This document shows, one piece after another, positions 33,009 to 41,431 of a stretch of DNA of 64,000 nucleotides (positions within the stretch are counted from its first letter, which is position 1; each line of letters opens with the position of its first letter). The notes below the pieces were generated by a model. The model did no database searches. It worked only from the letters and a program-made list of their open reading frames with translations, and was not told where the DNA came from. A program made the translations under genes and the position numbers. The stretch comes from Streptomyces bottropensis ATCC 25435 (GTDB lineage Bacteria > Actinomycetota > Actinomycetes > Streptomycetales > Streptomycetaceae): NCBI RefSeq assembly GCF_000383595.1, contig NZ_KB911581.1, positions 8,391,519 through 8,455,518 on the forward strand. Reading direction: 5' to 3'.

Positions 33009-34547
33009 CTAGGCCACGGTCGTCACGGGAACGGTCCGCTCGCCGTGCTGCCCCTCGGCCCGTTCCCTGGGCACGAACCGCACCCGCGGGTGACCCCGGT
33101 TCCATCCCATCGACACCCGCAGACCGCCGGCCCTGACGAGGATCAGGCCCACGGTGACCGCGGCGACGGTGGAGACGACCCCACCGGCGAGGAAGCCCGC
33201 GCGGGCGCCGTACGCGTCGGTGGCCCAGCCGGCGATCGGCGCGCCCAGCGGGGTGCCGCCGAGGAAGACCATCATGTAGAGGGCCATGACACGGCCGCGC
33301 ATCGCGGGGTCGGTGCCCATCTGGATGGCGGTGTTGGTGGTGACGTTCACCGTCAGGCCGAACATCCCTATCGGCACCATGAGCAGGGCGAACAGCCAGT
33401 ACGTCGGTGCCAGCGCGGCCACGATCTGCAGCAGGCCGAAGGCGAGCGCGCCCCCGATCAGCACCCGCAGCCGGGTGGTGCCGCGACGGGCGGCGAGCAG
33501 GGCACCGGCGACCGAGCCGACCGCCATGAGCGTGTTGAAGAGGCTGTAGGAGCCGGCGCCCGAGTGGAACACGTCGTCCGCGTAGGCCGACAGCCAGACG
33601 GGGAAGTTGAAGCCGAAGGTGCCGATGAAGCCGACGAGGACGATGGGCCAGAGCAGTTCGGGGCGGCGGGCCACGTAACGCAGGCCCTCACGGAGCTGGC
33701 CCTTGGCGCGGGGCGCGCGGCGCACGGGGTGCAGGTCGCGGGTCCGCATCAGCAGCAGGCCGGCGATGGGGGCGACGAAGGACAGGCCGTTGAAGAGGAA
33801 CGCCCAGCCCGTGCCGACGGTGGTGATCATCACGCCGGCGACGGCGGGGCCCACCAGACGGGCCGACTGGAAGTTCGCCGAGTTGAGGCTGACCGCGTTC
33901 TGCAGCTGGTCCGGGCCGACCATCTCCGACACGAACGACTGACGGGCCGGGTTGTCGACCACGGTGGCCATGCCCACGGCGAAGGCGGCCACGTACACGT
34001 GCCACACCTGGACCTGGCCGGAGAGCGTGAGCGCGGCGAGCGCCAGTCCCGTGACGGCCATGGACGTCTGGGTCAGGAACAGCAGGCGCCGCTTGGGGAA
34101 CCGGTCGACCAGCACCCCGCCGTACAGCCCGAACAGCAGCATCGGCAGGAACTGCAGCGCCATCGTCACACCGACGGCCGTGGACGATCCGGCCAGGCTC
34201 AGCACGAGCCAGTCCTGGGCGATCCGCTGCATCCACGTGCCGACGTTCGACACGACCTGCCCGAGGAAGAACAGCCGGTAGTTCCGCACCCGCAGCGACC
34301 GGAACATGGACACGCGTTCACGCGGGGCGGGGGTCTGGGCGGGGGCCGGGGTACTCGCGGGGGTGGGGGTACTCGCCGTGGGCGCGGGCGCCTTGGGGCC
34401 GGCGGTGTCCGGCGGTGCCTCGGCGGTGGCGGGCCGGTCCAGCGGGCCGGTGGTGTCCGGCGGCGCTTCCGGCACCTCGTGCGCCTGCGGGGTGGGGCGG
34501 GAGGTCGGTGGCGCGGGGACGGAAGCTGCTCCGGGGCCCGTACTCAA
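33009..34547 (-). CDS. MFS transporter (MFS_3/EntS-like efflux)
   Basis: I place the start at the TTG at 34547 because AAGGAGG lies nine bases upstream. The protein is 512 aa. The first ~80 residues are Pro/Thr/Ala-rich (PTPASTPAPAQTPAP...) and precede MFRSLRVRNYRLFFLGQVVS, the usual beginning of MFS_3 transporters. Twelve helices follow, with GGVLVDRFPKRRLLFLTQTS as the loop signature. It probably exports drugs, siderophores or metabolites. The MarR gene directly upstream on the same strand is the likely local regulator. A GTG just before SMFRSL could be an alternative start. Confidence 0.85.
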   Translation of the reverse strand: MSTGPGAASVPAPPTSRPTPQAHEVPEAPPDTTGPLDRPATAEAPPDTAGPKAPAPTASTPTPASTPAPAQTPAPRERVSMFRSLRVRNYRLFFLGQVVSNVGTWMQRIAQDWLVLSLAGSSTAVGVTMALQFLPMLLFGLYGGVLVDRFPKRRLLFLTQTSMAVTGLALAALTLSGQVQVWHVYVAAFAVGMATVVDNPARQSFVSEMVGPDQLQNAVSLNSANFQSARLVGPAVAGVMITTVGTGWAFLFNGLSFVAPIAGLLLMRTRDLHPVRRAPRAKGQLREGLRYVARRPELLWPIVLVGFIGTFGFNFPVWLSAYADDVFHSGAGSYSLFNTLMAVGSVAGALLAARRGTTRLRVLIGGALAFGLLQIVAALAPTYWLFALLMVPIGMFGLTVNVTTNTAIQMGTDPAMRGRVMALYMMVFLGGTPLGAPIAGWATDAYGARAGFLAGGVVSTVAAVTVGLILVRAGGLRVSMGWNRGHPRVRFVPRERAEGQHGERTVPVTTVA

Positions 34548-34612
34548 AAGGGTTCGCCTCCTTGGGTGGAACGTGTGCGTGTCGTGCGGTTGCGTAAGCC
34601 TCACGGCTCCCG

Positions 34613-34642
34613 TTCTGTCTGCTTCTGTCTGTTTCTGTCTGC
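34613..34642. repeat. three 10-bp tandem repeats in the marR-MFS intergenic region
   Basis: TTCTGTCTGC, TTCTGTCTGT and TTCTGTCTGC lie head to tail (coding-strand sense GCAGACAGAA). The 10-bp period puts each on the same DNA face. It lies 66-95 bp upstream of the MFS start. Confidence 0.75.
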
Positions 34643-34762
34643 TGGTTCCCGGGTCGGCCCATGCCTGTCCCCAGGGGGCGCGCGGGCCGTCGGCCGGGGC
34701 GTATCGGGGGCCGGTCCGGCGTGCGAACGTGGCCCGAACGCGCCCGGCGGGCGGGCGCGGGG

Positions 34763-35200
34763 TCAGAGGTGGGCGAGCCTCTCCAGAACGGGCGCGGCCG
34801 CGCGCAGCTTCTCCCACTCGTCCGCGTCGAGAGCCTCGACGAGGGAGGCGAGGAACGCGTTGCGTTTGCGGCGGCTCTCCTCCAGCATCGCCTCGGCCCG
34901 CTCGGTCTGGGTGACCACCTTCTGCCGCCGGTCCTCGGGGTGCGGCTCCAGCTTCACGAGGCCCTTGCTCTCCAGCAGGGCGACGATCCGGGTCATCGAC
35001 GGGGGCTGCACATGCTCCTTGCGGGCCAGCTCACCGGGGGTGGCGGTGCCGCAGCGGGCGAGGGTGCCCAGCACCGACATCTCGGTCGGGCTCAGCGACT
35101 CGTCGACCCGCTGGTGCTTGAGCCGACGGGACAGGCGCATCACGGCGGAACGGAGGGCGTTCACAGCGGCCTCGTCGTCGCCATGGTTCAGGTCAGGCAT
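34763..35200 (-). CDS. MarR family transcriptional regulator
   Basis: This 145-aa winged-helix protein has LSPTEMSVLGTLARCGTATP, GELARKEHVQPPSMTRIVAL (recognition helix) and the wing KLEPHPEDRRQKVV. The N- and C-terminal helices form the dimer interface. MarR proteins usually bind palindromes and respond to phenolic or toxic ligands. A large palindrome begins four bases upstream of the start codon, and an MFS pump follows. This suggests autoregulation and control of efflux (inference). Confidence 0.92.
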   Translation of the reverse strand: MPDLNHGDDEAAVNALRSAVMRLSRRLKHQRVDESLSPTEMSVLGTLARCGTATPGELARKEHVQPPSMTRIVALLESKGLVKLEPHPEDRRQKVVTQTERAEAMLEESRRKRNAFLASLVEALDADEWEKLRAAAPVLERLAHL

Positions 35201-35203
35201 GTT

Positions 35204-35235
35204 CTTTAGCGTAACTCATTACCCTCGCTAAAGAC
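35204..35235. promoter_or_regulatory. 32-bp palindromic operator at the marR promoter
   Basis: TCTTTAGCG (35204-35212) and CGCTAAAGA (35227-35235) are perfect 9-bp inverted arms. Within the 14-bp spacer TAA-CTCA-TTA is a second short dyad. The site abuts the marR start, so a bound dimer or pair of dimers would cover the promoter or initiation region. Confidence 0.75.
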
Positions 35236-35296
35236 CATCGGAACTCCACAGCCGTGCCCGTGAGCCCCGCCACTCATGCCGATCACCACCCTTACA

Positions 35297-35312
35297 TCAC
35301 TCATATGAGTGA
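35297..35312. promoter_or_regulatory. perfect 16-bp palindrome upstream of the ribbon-helix-helix gene
   Basis: TCACTCATATGAGTGA reads the same on both strands. It lies in the 164-bp region between the divergent marR and RHH genes, 53-68 bp before the RHH ATG, a typical operator or activator position. The TNAC-N8-GTNA frame recalls dimeric response-regulator sites such as BldM's, but the match is loose. Confidence 0.6.
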
Positions 35313-35364
35313 CTGGTAAGCAGAACGTGACACGGAGGGTCGCACGCATCCGACCCTTGTACAC

Positions 35365-35547
35365 ATGGGGACCACTGTGCTCAGCCTGCGGATAGACGGG
35401 GAGCTGCTCGACCGGCTCCGGACCCACGCGGCGAAAAGGGGAATGAGCGTCCAGGACTATGTGATCGGGACGCTCATTCGCGACGACTTCGACGAGCGGT
35501 TCCAGACCGCGGTCGACGAGACGGAGAAGTTCTACGGGGTGCGGTGA
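35365..35547 (+). CDS. ribbon-helix-helix (CopG/Arc-like) small protein
   Basis: This 60-aa protein begins MGTTVLSLRIDGELLDRLRT, where TVLSLRI is the antiparallel beta-strand that would contact DNA, followed by two helices (HAAKRGMSVQDYVIGTLIRD). The acidic tail ends FYGVR. The RHH fold suggests a DNA-binding dimer, either a regulator or an antitoxin. No toxin-like gene follows on the same strand; the next gene is a convergent NCS2 permease. It is therefore more likely a stand-alone regulator. Confidence 0.75.
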   Translation: MGTTVLSLRIDGELLDRLRTHAAKRGMSVQDYVIGTLIRDDFDERFQTAVDETEKFYGVR

Positions 35548-35563
35548 GGCGGCCGGGTGCCGC

Positions 35564-36982
35564 TCACGTCAGCCCCAGGGCCGGCATCAGGTAGTAGAAG
35601 CCGAAGACCGCCGCCACCACGTACATCGCCGCCGGAACCTCGCGTCCACGACCCGCGGCCAGACGCAGGACGACGAAGGTGAGGAAGCCCATGCCGATGC
35701 CGTTGGTGATCGAGTAGGTGAACGGCATCATCACCATCGTCACGAACGCCGGGATCGCGATCGTGTAGTCGGCCCAGTCGATCTCGCGGACCGAGTTCGC
35801 GAGGATCAGGAACCCGACCGCCAGCAGCGCCGGGGTCGCCGCCTGGGAGGGCACCATCGTGGCGACCGGCGTCAGGAACAGCGCGACGGCGAACAGAGCG
35901 CCGGTGACCACGTTCGCGAAGCCGGTGCGCGCCCCCTCCCCCACGCCGGCCGTCGACTCCACGAAGCAGGTCGTCGCGGACGAGGAGCTGGCGCCACCGG
36001 CCGCGACGGCGATGCCGTCGACGAAGAGCACCTTGTTGATACCCGGCAGCTGCCCGTCCGCGTCGGTCAGCCTGGCCTCGTCGCCGACGCCCATGATCGT
36101 GCCCATCGCGTCGAAGAAGCACGACAGCAGCACGGTGAAGACGAAGAGGACACCGGTCAGCACACCGACCTTCGCGAACCCGCCGAAGAGGCTGACCTGT
36201 CCGATCAGCCCGAAGTCGGGGGTCGCGACCGGGGTGCCGGGCCATTTCGGCGTGGTCAGACCCCAGGCACCCGCGGGCAGGTCCGCCGCGGCCTGGACGA
36301 CGACCGCGAGCAGCGTCATCGCGACGATCGAGATCAGGATCGCGCCCGGCACCCCGCGCACGATCAGCGCGAGCGTCAGCAGCGCGCCCAGGACGAAGAC
36401 GAGCACCGGCCAGCCGTCGAGATGCCCGGTGGCGCCCAGCTGGAGCGGCACGGTCGTGTGGGCGGCGTCCGGGACTCGGGTGACGAACCCGGAGTCCACC
36501 AGCCCGATCAGCATGATGAACAGGCCGATACCGATGGAGATGCCCTTGCGCAGACTCAGCGGCACGGCGTTCATGACCCGCTCACGCAGCCCCGTCGCCA
36601 CCAGCAGCATCACGACGAACCCGGCCAGCACGACCATGCCCATCGCGTCCGGCCACGACATGCGCGGCGCGAGCTGCAGCGCGACGACCGTGTTCACGCC
36701 CAGCCCCGCCGCCAGCGCGATCGGCACGTTGCCGATGACACCCATGAGGAGCGTGGTGAAGGCGGCGGTGACCGCGGTCGCGGTGACCAGCTGGCCGTAG
36801 TCCAGCTGGTTCCCGTACATGTCCTTCGCGCTGCTCAGGATGATCGGGTTCAGCACGATGATGTACGCCATCGCGAAGAAGGTGGCGAAACCGCCCCGGA
36901 TCTCGCGCGACAGCGTGCTGCCGCGTTCCGTGATCCTGAAGTGGCGGTCGAGCACGCCGACGGTGCTGCTCTGCGGGGACAT
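35564..36982 (-). CDS. NCS2 family permease, AzgA/PbuG-like (purine uptake)
   Basis: The protein is 472 aa from the ATG at 36982, preceded by GAGG; two further ATGs lie 4 and 6 codons upstream. It has about 13 membrane segments. Signature segments are REIRGGFATFFAMAYIIVLN, IALAAGLGVNTVVA, SIGIGLFIMLIGLVDSGFV and FFDAMGTIMGVGDEARLTDA. The substrate motif ASSSSATTCFVESTAGVGEG is characteristic of AzgA-like hypoxanthine/guanine/adenine:H+ symporters. The gene stands alone, convergent with the RHH gene. Confidence 0.9.
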   Translation of the reverse strand: MSPQSSTVGVLDRHFRITERGSTLSREIRGGFATFFAMAYIIVLNPIILSSAKDMYGNQLDYGQLVTATAVTAAFTTLLMGVIGNVPIALAAGLGVNTVVALQLAPRMSWPDAMGMVVLAGFVVMLLVATGLRERVMNAVPLSLRKGISIGIGLFIMLIGLVDSGFVTRVPDAAHTTVPLQLGATGHLDGWPVLVFVLGALLTLALIVRGVPGAILISIVAMTLLAVVVQAAADLPAGAWGLTTPKWPGTPVATPDFGLIGQVSLFGGFAKVGVLTGVLFVFTVLLSCFFDAMGTIMGVGDEARLTDADGQLPGINKVLFVDGIAVAAGGASSSSATTCFVESTAGVGEGARTGFANVVTGALFAVALFLTPVATMVPSQAATPALLAVGFLILANSVREIDWADYTIAIPAFVTMVMMPFTYSITNGIGMGFLTFVVLRLAAGRGREVPAAMYVVAAVFGFYYLMPALGLT

Positions 36983-37051
36983 GCGGAACCTCATCCCCAA
37001 CAGGCATGCACGGCGCTGTTGGAGTTTTCTACGAACAGAAGCGGTCAGGCA

Positions 37052-37078
37052 GAAACCGTTTCAGTATGAACATATAAT
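37052..37078. promoter_or_regulatory. AT-rich divergent promoter region with GAAACCGTTTC dyad
   Basis: GAAACCGTTTC (37052-37062) is an 11-bp palindrome around a central C, and TATAAT (37073-37078) is a consensus -10 hexamer on the plus strand, facing the DUF2530 gene. The 150-bp gap between the NCS2 permease and the DUF2530 gene is strikingly AT-rich. No convincing -35 is seen for TATAAT. Confidence 0.4.
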
Positions 37079-37131
37079 TCAACTCTCGCCATCTCCGCGC
37101 GTAGACCCATCCGCCTCGTAAGCTGTGCCCC

Positions 37132-37602
37132 ATGGCCGCGTTTTTCTCGGGATCCCCCAAGCACGAGGCACCGGAGCCCCTGGAGGGGCCCATCGTGCCG
37201 ACCATCATCGGCGGCACGATCCTGTGGCTCGTCCTCTTCGTCGTCCAGCTCCCCTTCTACGGCTGGTACGCGGACCACGGACACACCTGGTGGATCTGGA
37301 CCTGCCTCGCCGGCGGCGGCCTGGGGTTCATCGGCATCTACTACGTCCGCCGACGTGACGCGGCGATCAAGCGGGACGCGGCGGAGAAGGCGGCCACGGA
37401 GGCGAAGGCCGCCGACCACGCGAAAGCAGGGACCGAAGGGGCAGGGACCGAAGGGGCAAGGACCGAAGAGGCAGGGACCGAAGAGGCAGGGACCGAAGAG
37501 GCAGGGACCGAAGAGGCGGCTGTCGCAGGGACGGCAGCCGAAGGGGCGGCGACCGAAGAACCCGAAGCCGGCGACGTGACCGCGCGGCCCGCCGGCAACT
37601 GA
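37132..37602 (+). CDS. DUF2530 membrane protein with pentapeptide-repeat tail
   Basis: The protein is 156 aa. The N-terminal ~75 residues form the DUF2530 domain: GPIVPTIIGGTILWLVLFVV, QLPFYGWYADHGHTWWIWTC and LAGGGLGFIGIYYVRRRD, with two membrane helices. The rest is Ala/Glu/Thr-rich and includes AGTEG/AGTEE pentads (six 15-bp DNA repeats at 37426-37515). The tail would be acidic and cytoplasmic. The function of DUF2530 is not known to me. Confidence 0.85.
   Translation: MAAFFSGSPKHEAPEPLEGPIVPTIIGGTILWLVLFVVQLPFYGWYADHGHTWWIWTCLAGGGLGFIGIYYVRRRDAAIKRDAAEKAATEAKAADHAKAGTEGAGTEGARTEEAGTEEAGTEEAGTEEAAVAGTAAEGAATEEPEAGDVTARPAGN
37426..37515 (+). repeat. six 15-bp coding tandem repeats
   Basis: GCAGGGACCGAAGAG, with GGG or AAG variants, is repeated six times (37426, 37441, 37456, 37471, 37486, 37501). 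It encodes (A-G/R-T-E-E/G)6. The near-identity of copies 3-6 suggests recent slippage, so copy number probably varies between strains. Confidence 0.9.
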
Positions 37603-37751
37603 GCCCGTCCGGCGGTTCCAGCCCCGGCCGTCACCGCACCACAGGCGGCGTACGACCCCGGCATCACGGCGCGGCCCGCCCCTCCTCCGCAGGTCGGATC
37701 TTTGCCGCACTCGGCGGGTGAACCCTCAGATCCGCACGTACCGTCGAACGC

Positions 37752-40154
37752 ATGACGCACATCGACGCGGGTACCGAACTCGATCCTGTGCACCCGACGC
37801 CCGTCCCGGCCCGCCCGGGGCGGGCGCCCGGTCTGACGGCCGCCGAGGTGGCCGACCGGGTCGCCCGCGGCGAGGTGAACGACGTACCCGTGCGGAGCAG
37901 CCGCTCCCTGGTGGACATCGTCCGCGCGAACGTCTTCACCCGGTTCAACGCGATCATCGGCGTCCTGTGGGTCGTCATGCTGTTCGTCGCCCCCATCCAG
38001 GACAGCCTGTTCGGCTTCGTGATCCTGGCCAACACGGGCATCGGCATCGTCCAGGAGTGGCGGGCGAAGAAGACCCTCGACTCCCTCGCGGTGATCGGCG
38101 AGGCGAAACCCACGGTCCGGCGGGACGGGGTCGCGGCCCAGGTCGGCACCTCCGACATCGTCCTCGGGGACCTCATCGAGATCGGCCCCGGCGACAAGAT
38201 CGTCGTGGACGGCGAGTGCGTCGAGACCGACGGCCTGGAGATCGACGAGTCGCTGCTCACCGGCGAGGCCGACCCGGTCGTCAAACACCCCGGTGACCAG
38301 GTGATGTCGGGCAGCTTCGTGGTCGCCGGCGGCGGCGCCTTCACCGCGACGAAGGTGGGCCGGGAGGCCTACGCGGCCCAGCTGGCGGAGGAGGCGAGCC
38401 GCTTCACCCTGGTCCACTCCGAACTGCGCTCCGGCATCTCCACCATCCTCAAGTACGTCACCTGGATGATGGTCCCGACCGCGATCGGCCTGATCGTCAG
38501 CCAGCTGATCGTGAAGGAGAACGACTTCAAGGACTCCGTCGCCCGCACGGTCGGCGGCATCATCCCGATGGTCCCCGAGGGTCTGGTGCTGCTGACGTCG
38601 GTCGCCTTCGCGATCGGGGTGATCCGTCTCGGCCGCAAGCAGTGCCTGGTGCAGGAACTGCCCGCCATCGAGGGCCTGGCCCGCGTCGACACCGTCTGCC
38701 TCGACAAGACCGGCACCCTCACCGAGGGCGGCATGGACGTCACCGAACTGCGCCCCCTGGGCGGCGCCGACGAGGCGTACGTACGCAAGGTCCTCGGCGC
38801 GCTCGGTGAGTCCGACCCCCGCCCGAACGCCTCCCTCCAGGCCGTCATCGACGCCTACCCGGACAGCGACGGCTGGCGGTGCACCGAGTCCCTGCCCTTC
38901 TCCTCGGCCCGCAAGTACAGCGGCGCGTCCTTCGGCGAGAGCGACGGCGAGTCCAGCACCTGGCTGCTCGGCGCGCCCGACGTCCTGCTCCCCGACGACG
39001 ACCCGGCCCTCACCGACACCGGCCGGCTCAACGAGCAGGGGCTACGGGTCCTGCTGCTCGCCCGGGTCACCCGCGCACTCGACGACTCCGAGGTCGCCCG
39101 GGACGCCCGCCCCACCGCCCTCGTCGTCCTCGAACAGCGGCTGCGCCCCGACGCCGCCGACACCCTGCGCTACTTCGAGGAGCAGGACGTACGGGCCAAG
39201 GTCATCTCCGGCGACAACGCGGTGTCGGTCGGCGCGGTGGCCGGAAAGCTGGGTCTGACCGGCGAGGTCGTCGACGCCCGCCGGCTGCCCGGCGAGCGCG
39301 ACGGCATGGCGGACGCCCTCGACTCCGGCACGGTCTTCGGCCGGGTCACCCCGCAGCAGAAGCGGGACATGGTCGGCGCCCTGCAGTCCCACGGCCACAC
39401 GGTCGCGATGACCGGCGACGGCGTGAACGACGTACTGGCCCTCAAGGACGCCGACATCGGTGTGGCGATGGGCTCGGGCTCGGAGGCGACCAGGGCCGTC
39501 GCGCAGATCGTGCTGCTCGACAACAGCTTCGCCACGCTGCCCTCGGTCGTCGCGGAGGGCCGCCGGGTCATCGGCAACATCACGCGGGTGGCGACCCTGT
39601 TCCTCGTCAAGACGGTGTACTCGGTACTCCTCGCCGTCCTGGTGGTCTGCTGGCAGGTGGAGTACCCCTTCCTCCCCCGCCACCTGACCCTGCTCTCGAC
39701 CCTGACGATCGGCATCCCGGCGTTCTTCCTCGCCCTGGCCCCCAACAGAGAGCGCGCGCAACCCCACTTCGTGCGGCGCGTGATGCGGTACTCGATCCCG
39801 GGCGGTGTGCTGGCGGCCGTCGCCACCTTCGTCACCTATCTGCTCGCCCGCCACCACTACGCGGGCGAGGGCGCGTTGGAGGCGGAGACCAGCGCGGCCA
39901 CCCTCACGCTCTTCCTGATCTCCATGTGGGTGCTGGCCATCATCGCCCGCCCGTACACCTGGTGGCGCGTGGGCCTGGTGGCCGCGATGGGCGGCTGCTT
40001 CCTGCTGGTCCTCGTCGTGCCGTCGCTCCAGGACTTCTTCGCCCTGCGGCTGGTGGGGACGACCATGCCGTGGATGGCGGTCGCCGTCGCCGCCCTGGCC
40101 TCGGCCCTACTGGAGTTCCTGTGGAGATGGGTGGACCGCCGCTTCCCGGCGTAG
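37752..40154 (+). CDS. cation-transporting P-type ATPase (CtpE-like)
   Basis: The protein is 800 aa. The A-domain signature is DESLLTGEADPV near residue 165, the phosphorylation site VCLDKTGTLTEGG near 318, nucleotide-domain segments (LPFSSARKYSGASF), and the hinge VAMTGDGVNDVLALKDADIG. The M4 motif is IIPMVPEGLVLLTSVAFA. PEGL together with the lack of heavy-metal CPC motifs and of N-terminal metal domains fits the P2-like CtpE group, linked in mycobacteria to Ca2+ uptake. The cation here is inferred. An inverted repeat, CGGATCT (37695) / AGATCCG (37728), lies upstream. Confidence 0.88.
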   Translation: MTHIDAGTELDPVHPTPVPARPGRAPGLTAAEVADRVARGEVNDVPVRSSRSLVDIVRANVFTRFNAIIGVLWVVMLFVAPIQDSLFGFVILANTGIGIVQEWRAKKTLDSLAVIGEAKPTVRRDGVAAQVGTSDIVLGDLIEIGPGDKIVVDGECVETDGLEIDESLLTGEADPVVKHPGDQVMSGSFVVAGGGAFTATKVGREAYAAQLAEEASRFTLVHSELRSGISTILKYVTWMMVPTAIGLIVSQLIVKENDFKDSVARTVGGIIPMVPEGLVLLTSVAFAIGVIRLGRKQCLVQELPAIEGLARVDTVCLDKTGTLTEGGMDVTELRPLGGADEAYVRKVLGALGESDPRPNASLQAVIDAYPDSDGWRCTESLPFSSARKYSGASFGESDGESSTWLLGAPDVLLPDDDPALTDTGRLNEQGLRVLLLARVTRALDDSEVARDARPTALVVLEQRLRPDAADTLRYFEEQDVRAKVISGDNAVSVGAVAGKLGLTGEVVDARRLPGERDGMADALDSGTVFGRVTPQQKRDMVGALQSHGHTVAMTGDGVNDVLALKDADIGVAMGSGSEATRAVAQIVLLDNSFATLPSVVAEGRRVIGNITRVATLFLVKTVYSVLLAVLVVCWQVEYPFLPRHLTLLSTLTIGIPAFFLALAPNRERAQPHFVRRVMRYSIPGGVLAAVATFVTYLLARHHYAGEGALEAETSAATLTLFLISMWVLAIIARPYTWWRVGLVAAMGGCFLLVLVVPSLQDFFALRLVGTTMPWMAVAVAALASALLEFLWRWVDRRFPA

Positions 40155-40187
40155 GGCACCCGTCCGGTACCGCTCCGGAAACCGGAC

Positions 40188-40244
40188 GCCTGCGGCCGGC
40201 GTCCTCGCCTCCGGCCGGCGTCCTCGCCTGCGGCCGGCCTCGCG
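40188..40244. repeat. 19-bp tandem repeat, about three copies
   Basis: GCCTGCGGCCGGCGTCCTC (40188), GCCTCCGGCCGGCGTCCTC (40207) and GCCTGCGGCCGGCCTCGCG (40226) lie between the convergent P-type ATPase and secreted-protein genes. Each unit contains the CGGCCG dyad; together they may fold and stop transcription. Confidence 0.7.
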
Positions 40245-40327
40245 GAGGCCGCGCCGTCGCGTCACCGGCATCGAGCGGCATCGAACGGCACCGGGAGGCG
40301 GCGCAGGGAAGGGAGCGCCCGGGGGCC

Positions 40328-41173
40328 CTACGTCACGTCGACGTAGTCACCCGTCGCGCTGACCGGCGCCGTCGTGCTCACCCCGGCGTAGCTGAAGCGC
40401 CAGTAACCGTCGTACGTGGCGGTGCCGGTGGCCTTCACATTGCCGGAGGCGTCCGAGTAGACCGTTCTGACCGTGGTGTACGTGCTGCTGCCCGCCTTGC
40501 GGAACTGGAGCTTGACCGGCTGCTCGGTGAAGGCCGTGTAGGTGTGGCTCTGCCAGTCGGCGCGGGTGAGCCTGCCCGTCGCGGTGACCGTCCTGCCCTT
40601 CTTGACCGGCTCCGGCCCGGCGTTGACGGTGAGCTTCGCGATCCGCCGCACGAGGGTGGAGGCCGGCCCGCCCTGCTCCTTGTAGCCGATCTTGCTGTAG
40701 TCGAGCTCGTCGTTCGACGGGTCCTGGCCGTTGAACGCGATGGCGTCGGCGCCCGCCTTCCAGGTCCCGGCCTGCGAGTTGCGCAGGTCGCCGTCGCCCG
40801 GACGGATGTCGATGGTGCCCGTACAGCTCGCCGTCGTCGCGGTGGCGACCTTGCAGGTGGCGAAGTCGTCGCCGAACAGCTGCGGGGTGTCCTCGTCGCC
40901 GAAGGTGCCGCGGTAGAGGAAGGGCTCCGCGAAGAAGTCCTTCGCGGTGATGTCGACGCCGGAACCGTGTGTCAGCGTGAACGACACCGCGGTGGAGACC
41001 GTGCCGCCGATGCCGACCTTGAGGGACGTGGCGACCTTGAAGTTCGAGAAGCTGACGTTCAGCGTGTAGGGCTGACCGCTCGTCGCCGTCGTGCCGGCCG
41101 CGTGCGCGGCCGGTATCCCGAGGGCGGAAAAGGCCAGGGCGCCGACGGCGGCCACAGTGGCTCTTGTGCGCAT
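40328..41173 (-). CDS. secreted beta-sandwich protein, paralogue A (DUF5707-like)
   Basis: The protein is 281 aa from the ATG at 41173 after GGGGAACAC. The signal peptide is MRTRATVAAVGALAFSALGI...AHA. Two all-beta modules follow: the first has FTLTHGSGVDITAKDFFAEP, a Cys pair region and NSQAGTWKAG. The second has PEPVKKGRTVTATGRLTRAD, VKLQFRKAGSSTYTTVRTVY and DGYWRFSYAGVSTTAPVSAT. It is homologous along its length to the next two genes. Such proteins are often auto-annotated as calcium-binding, but I see no EF-hand; the DUF5707 label is from memory. Confidence 0.75.
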   Translation of the reverse strand: MRTRATVAAVGALAFSALGIPAAHAAGTTATSGQPYTLNVSFSNFKVATSLKVGIGGTVSTAVSFTLTHGSGVDITAKDFFAEPFLYRGTFGDEDTPQLFGDDFATCKVATATTASCTGTIDIRPGDGDLRNSQAGTWKAGADAIAFNGQDPSNDELDYSKIGYKEQGGPASTLVRRIAKLTVNAGPEPVKKGRTVTATGRLTRADWQSHTYTAFTEQPVKLQFRKAGSSTYTTVRTVYSDASGNVKATGTATYDGYWRFSYAGVSTTAPVSATGDYVDVT

Positions 41174-41369
41174 GTGTTCCCCAAGTGGAGAAAGAGTGAT
41201 CCAGGGCCTTGTGGCCCGGACGATCTGAACACGCGTTCCCTCGACCGAATTCGCCCCCGACGCGAATTTGGCCCGGCCATACGGACTCTTGAAAGACGCA
41301 TACGGAACGCTTGGTCCCGCTCTTACGGACTCTTGCGGACTCTTACGGAAGTCGGAGTCACTCCTTACG

Positions 41370-41410
41370 AAAAAAGGGCGCCGGCCCGGGAAATCCCGGA
41401 GCCGACGCCC
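41370..41410 (-). terminator. intrinsic terminator of paralogue B
   Basis: On the minus strand a GC-rich stem (GGGCGtCGGC...GCCGGCGCCC with an inner CCGGGATTTCCCGGG hairpin) is followed by TTTTTT. It lies 22 bp after the stop of the 41432-42352 gene, a classic rho-independent terminator. Confidence 0.85.
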
Positions 41411-41431
41411 CATCTCCTGCTATTGCCGCGC

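Noticed and set aside
32841-35231. 796-residue plus-strand frame over the MFS and marR genes
   Set aside because: Antisense shadow, repetitive His/Arg/Gly translation.
35365-35547. RHH protein as antitoxin of a toxin-antitoxin pair
   Set aside because: No toxin-sized gene follows on the same strand within a coupling distance; the next gene is a convergent permease.
37355-37579. Lys/Gln/Pro repeat protein in another frame of the DUF2530 gene
   Set aside because: It is only the +1 reading of the 15-bp repeats (GPKRQ units) with no independent start signal.
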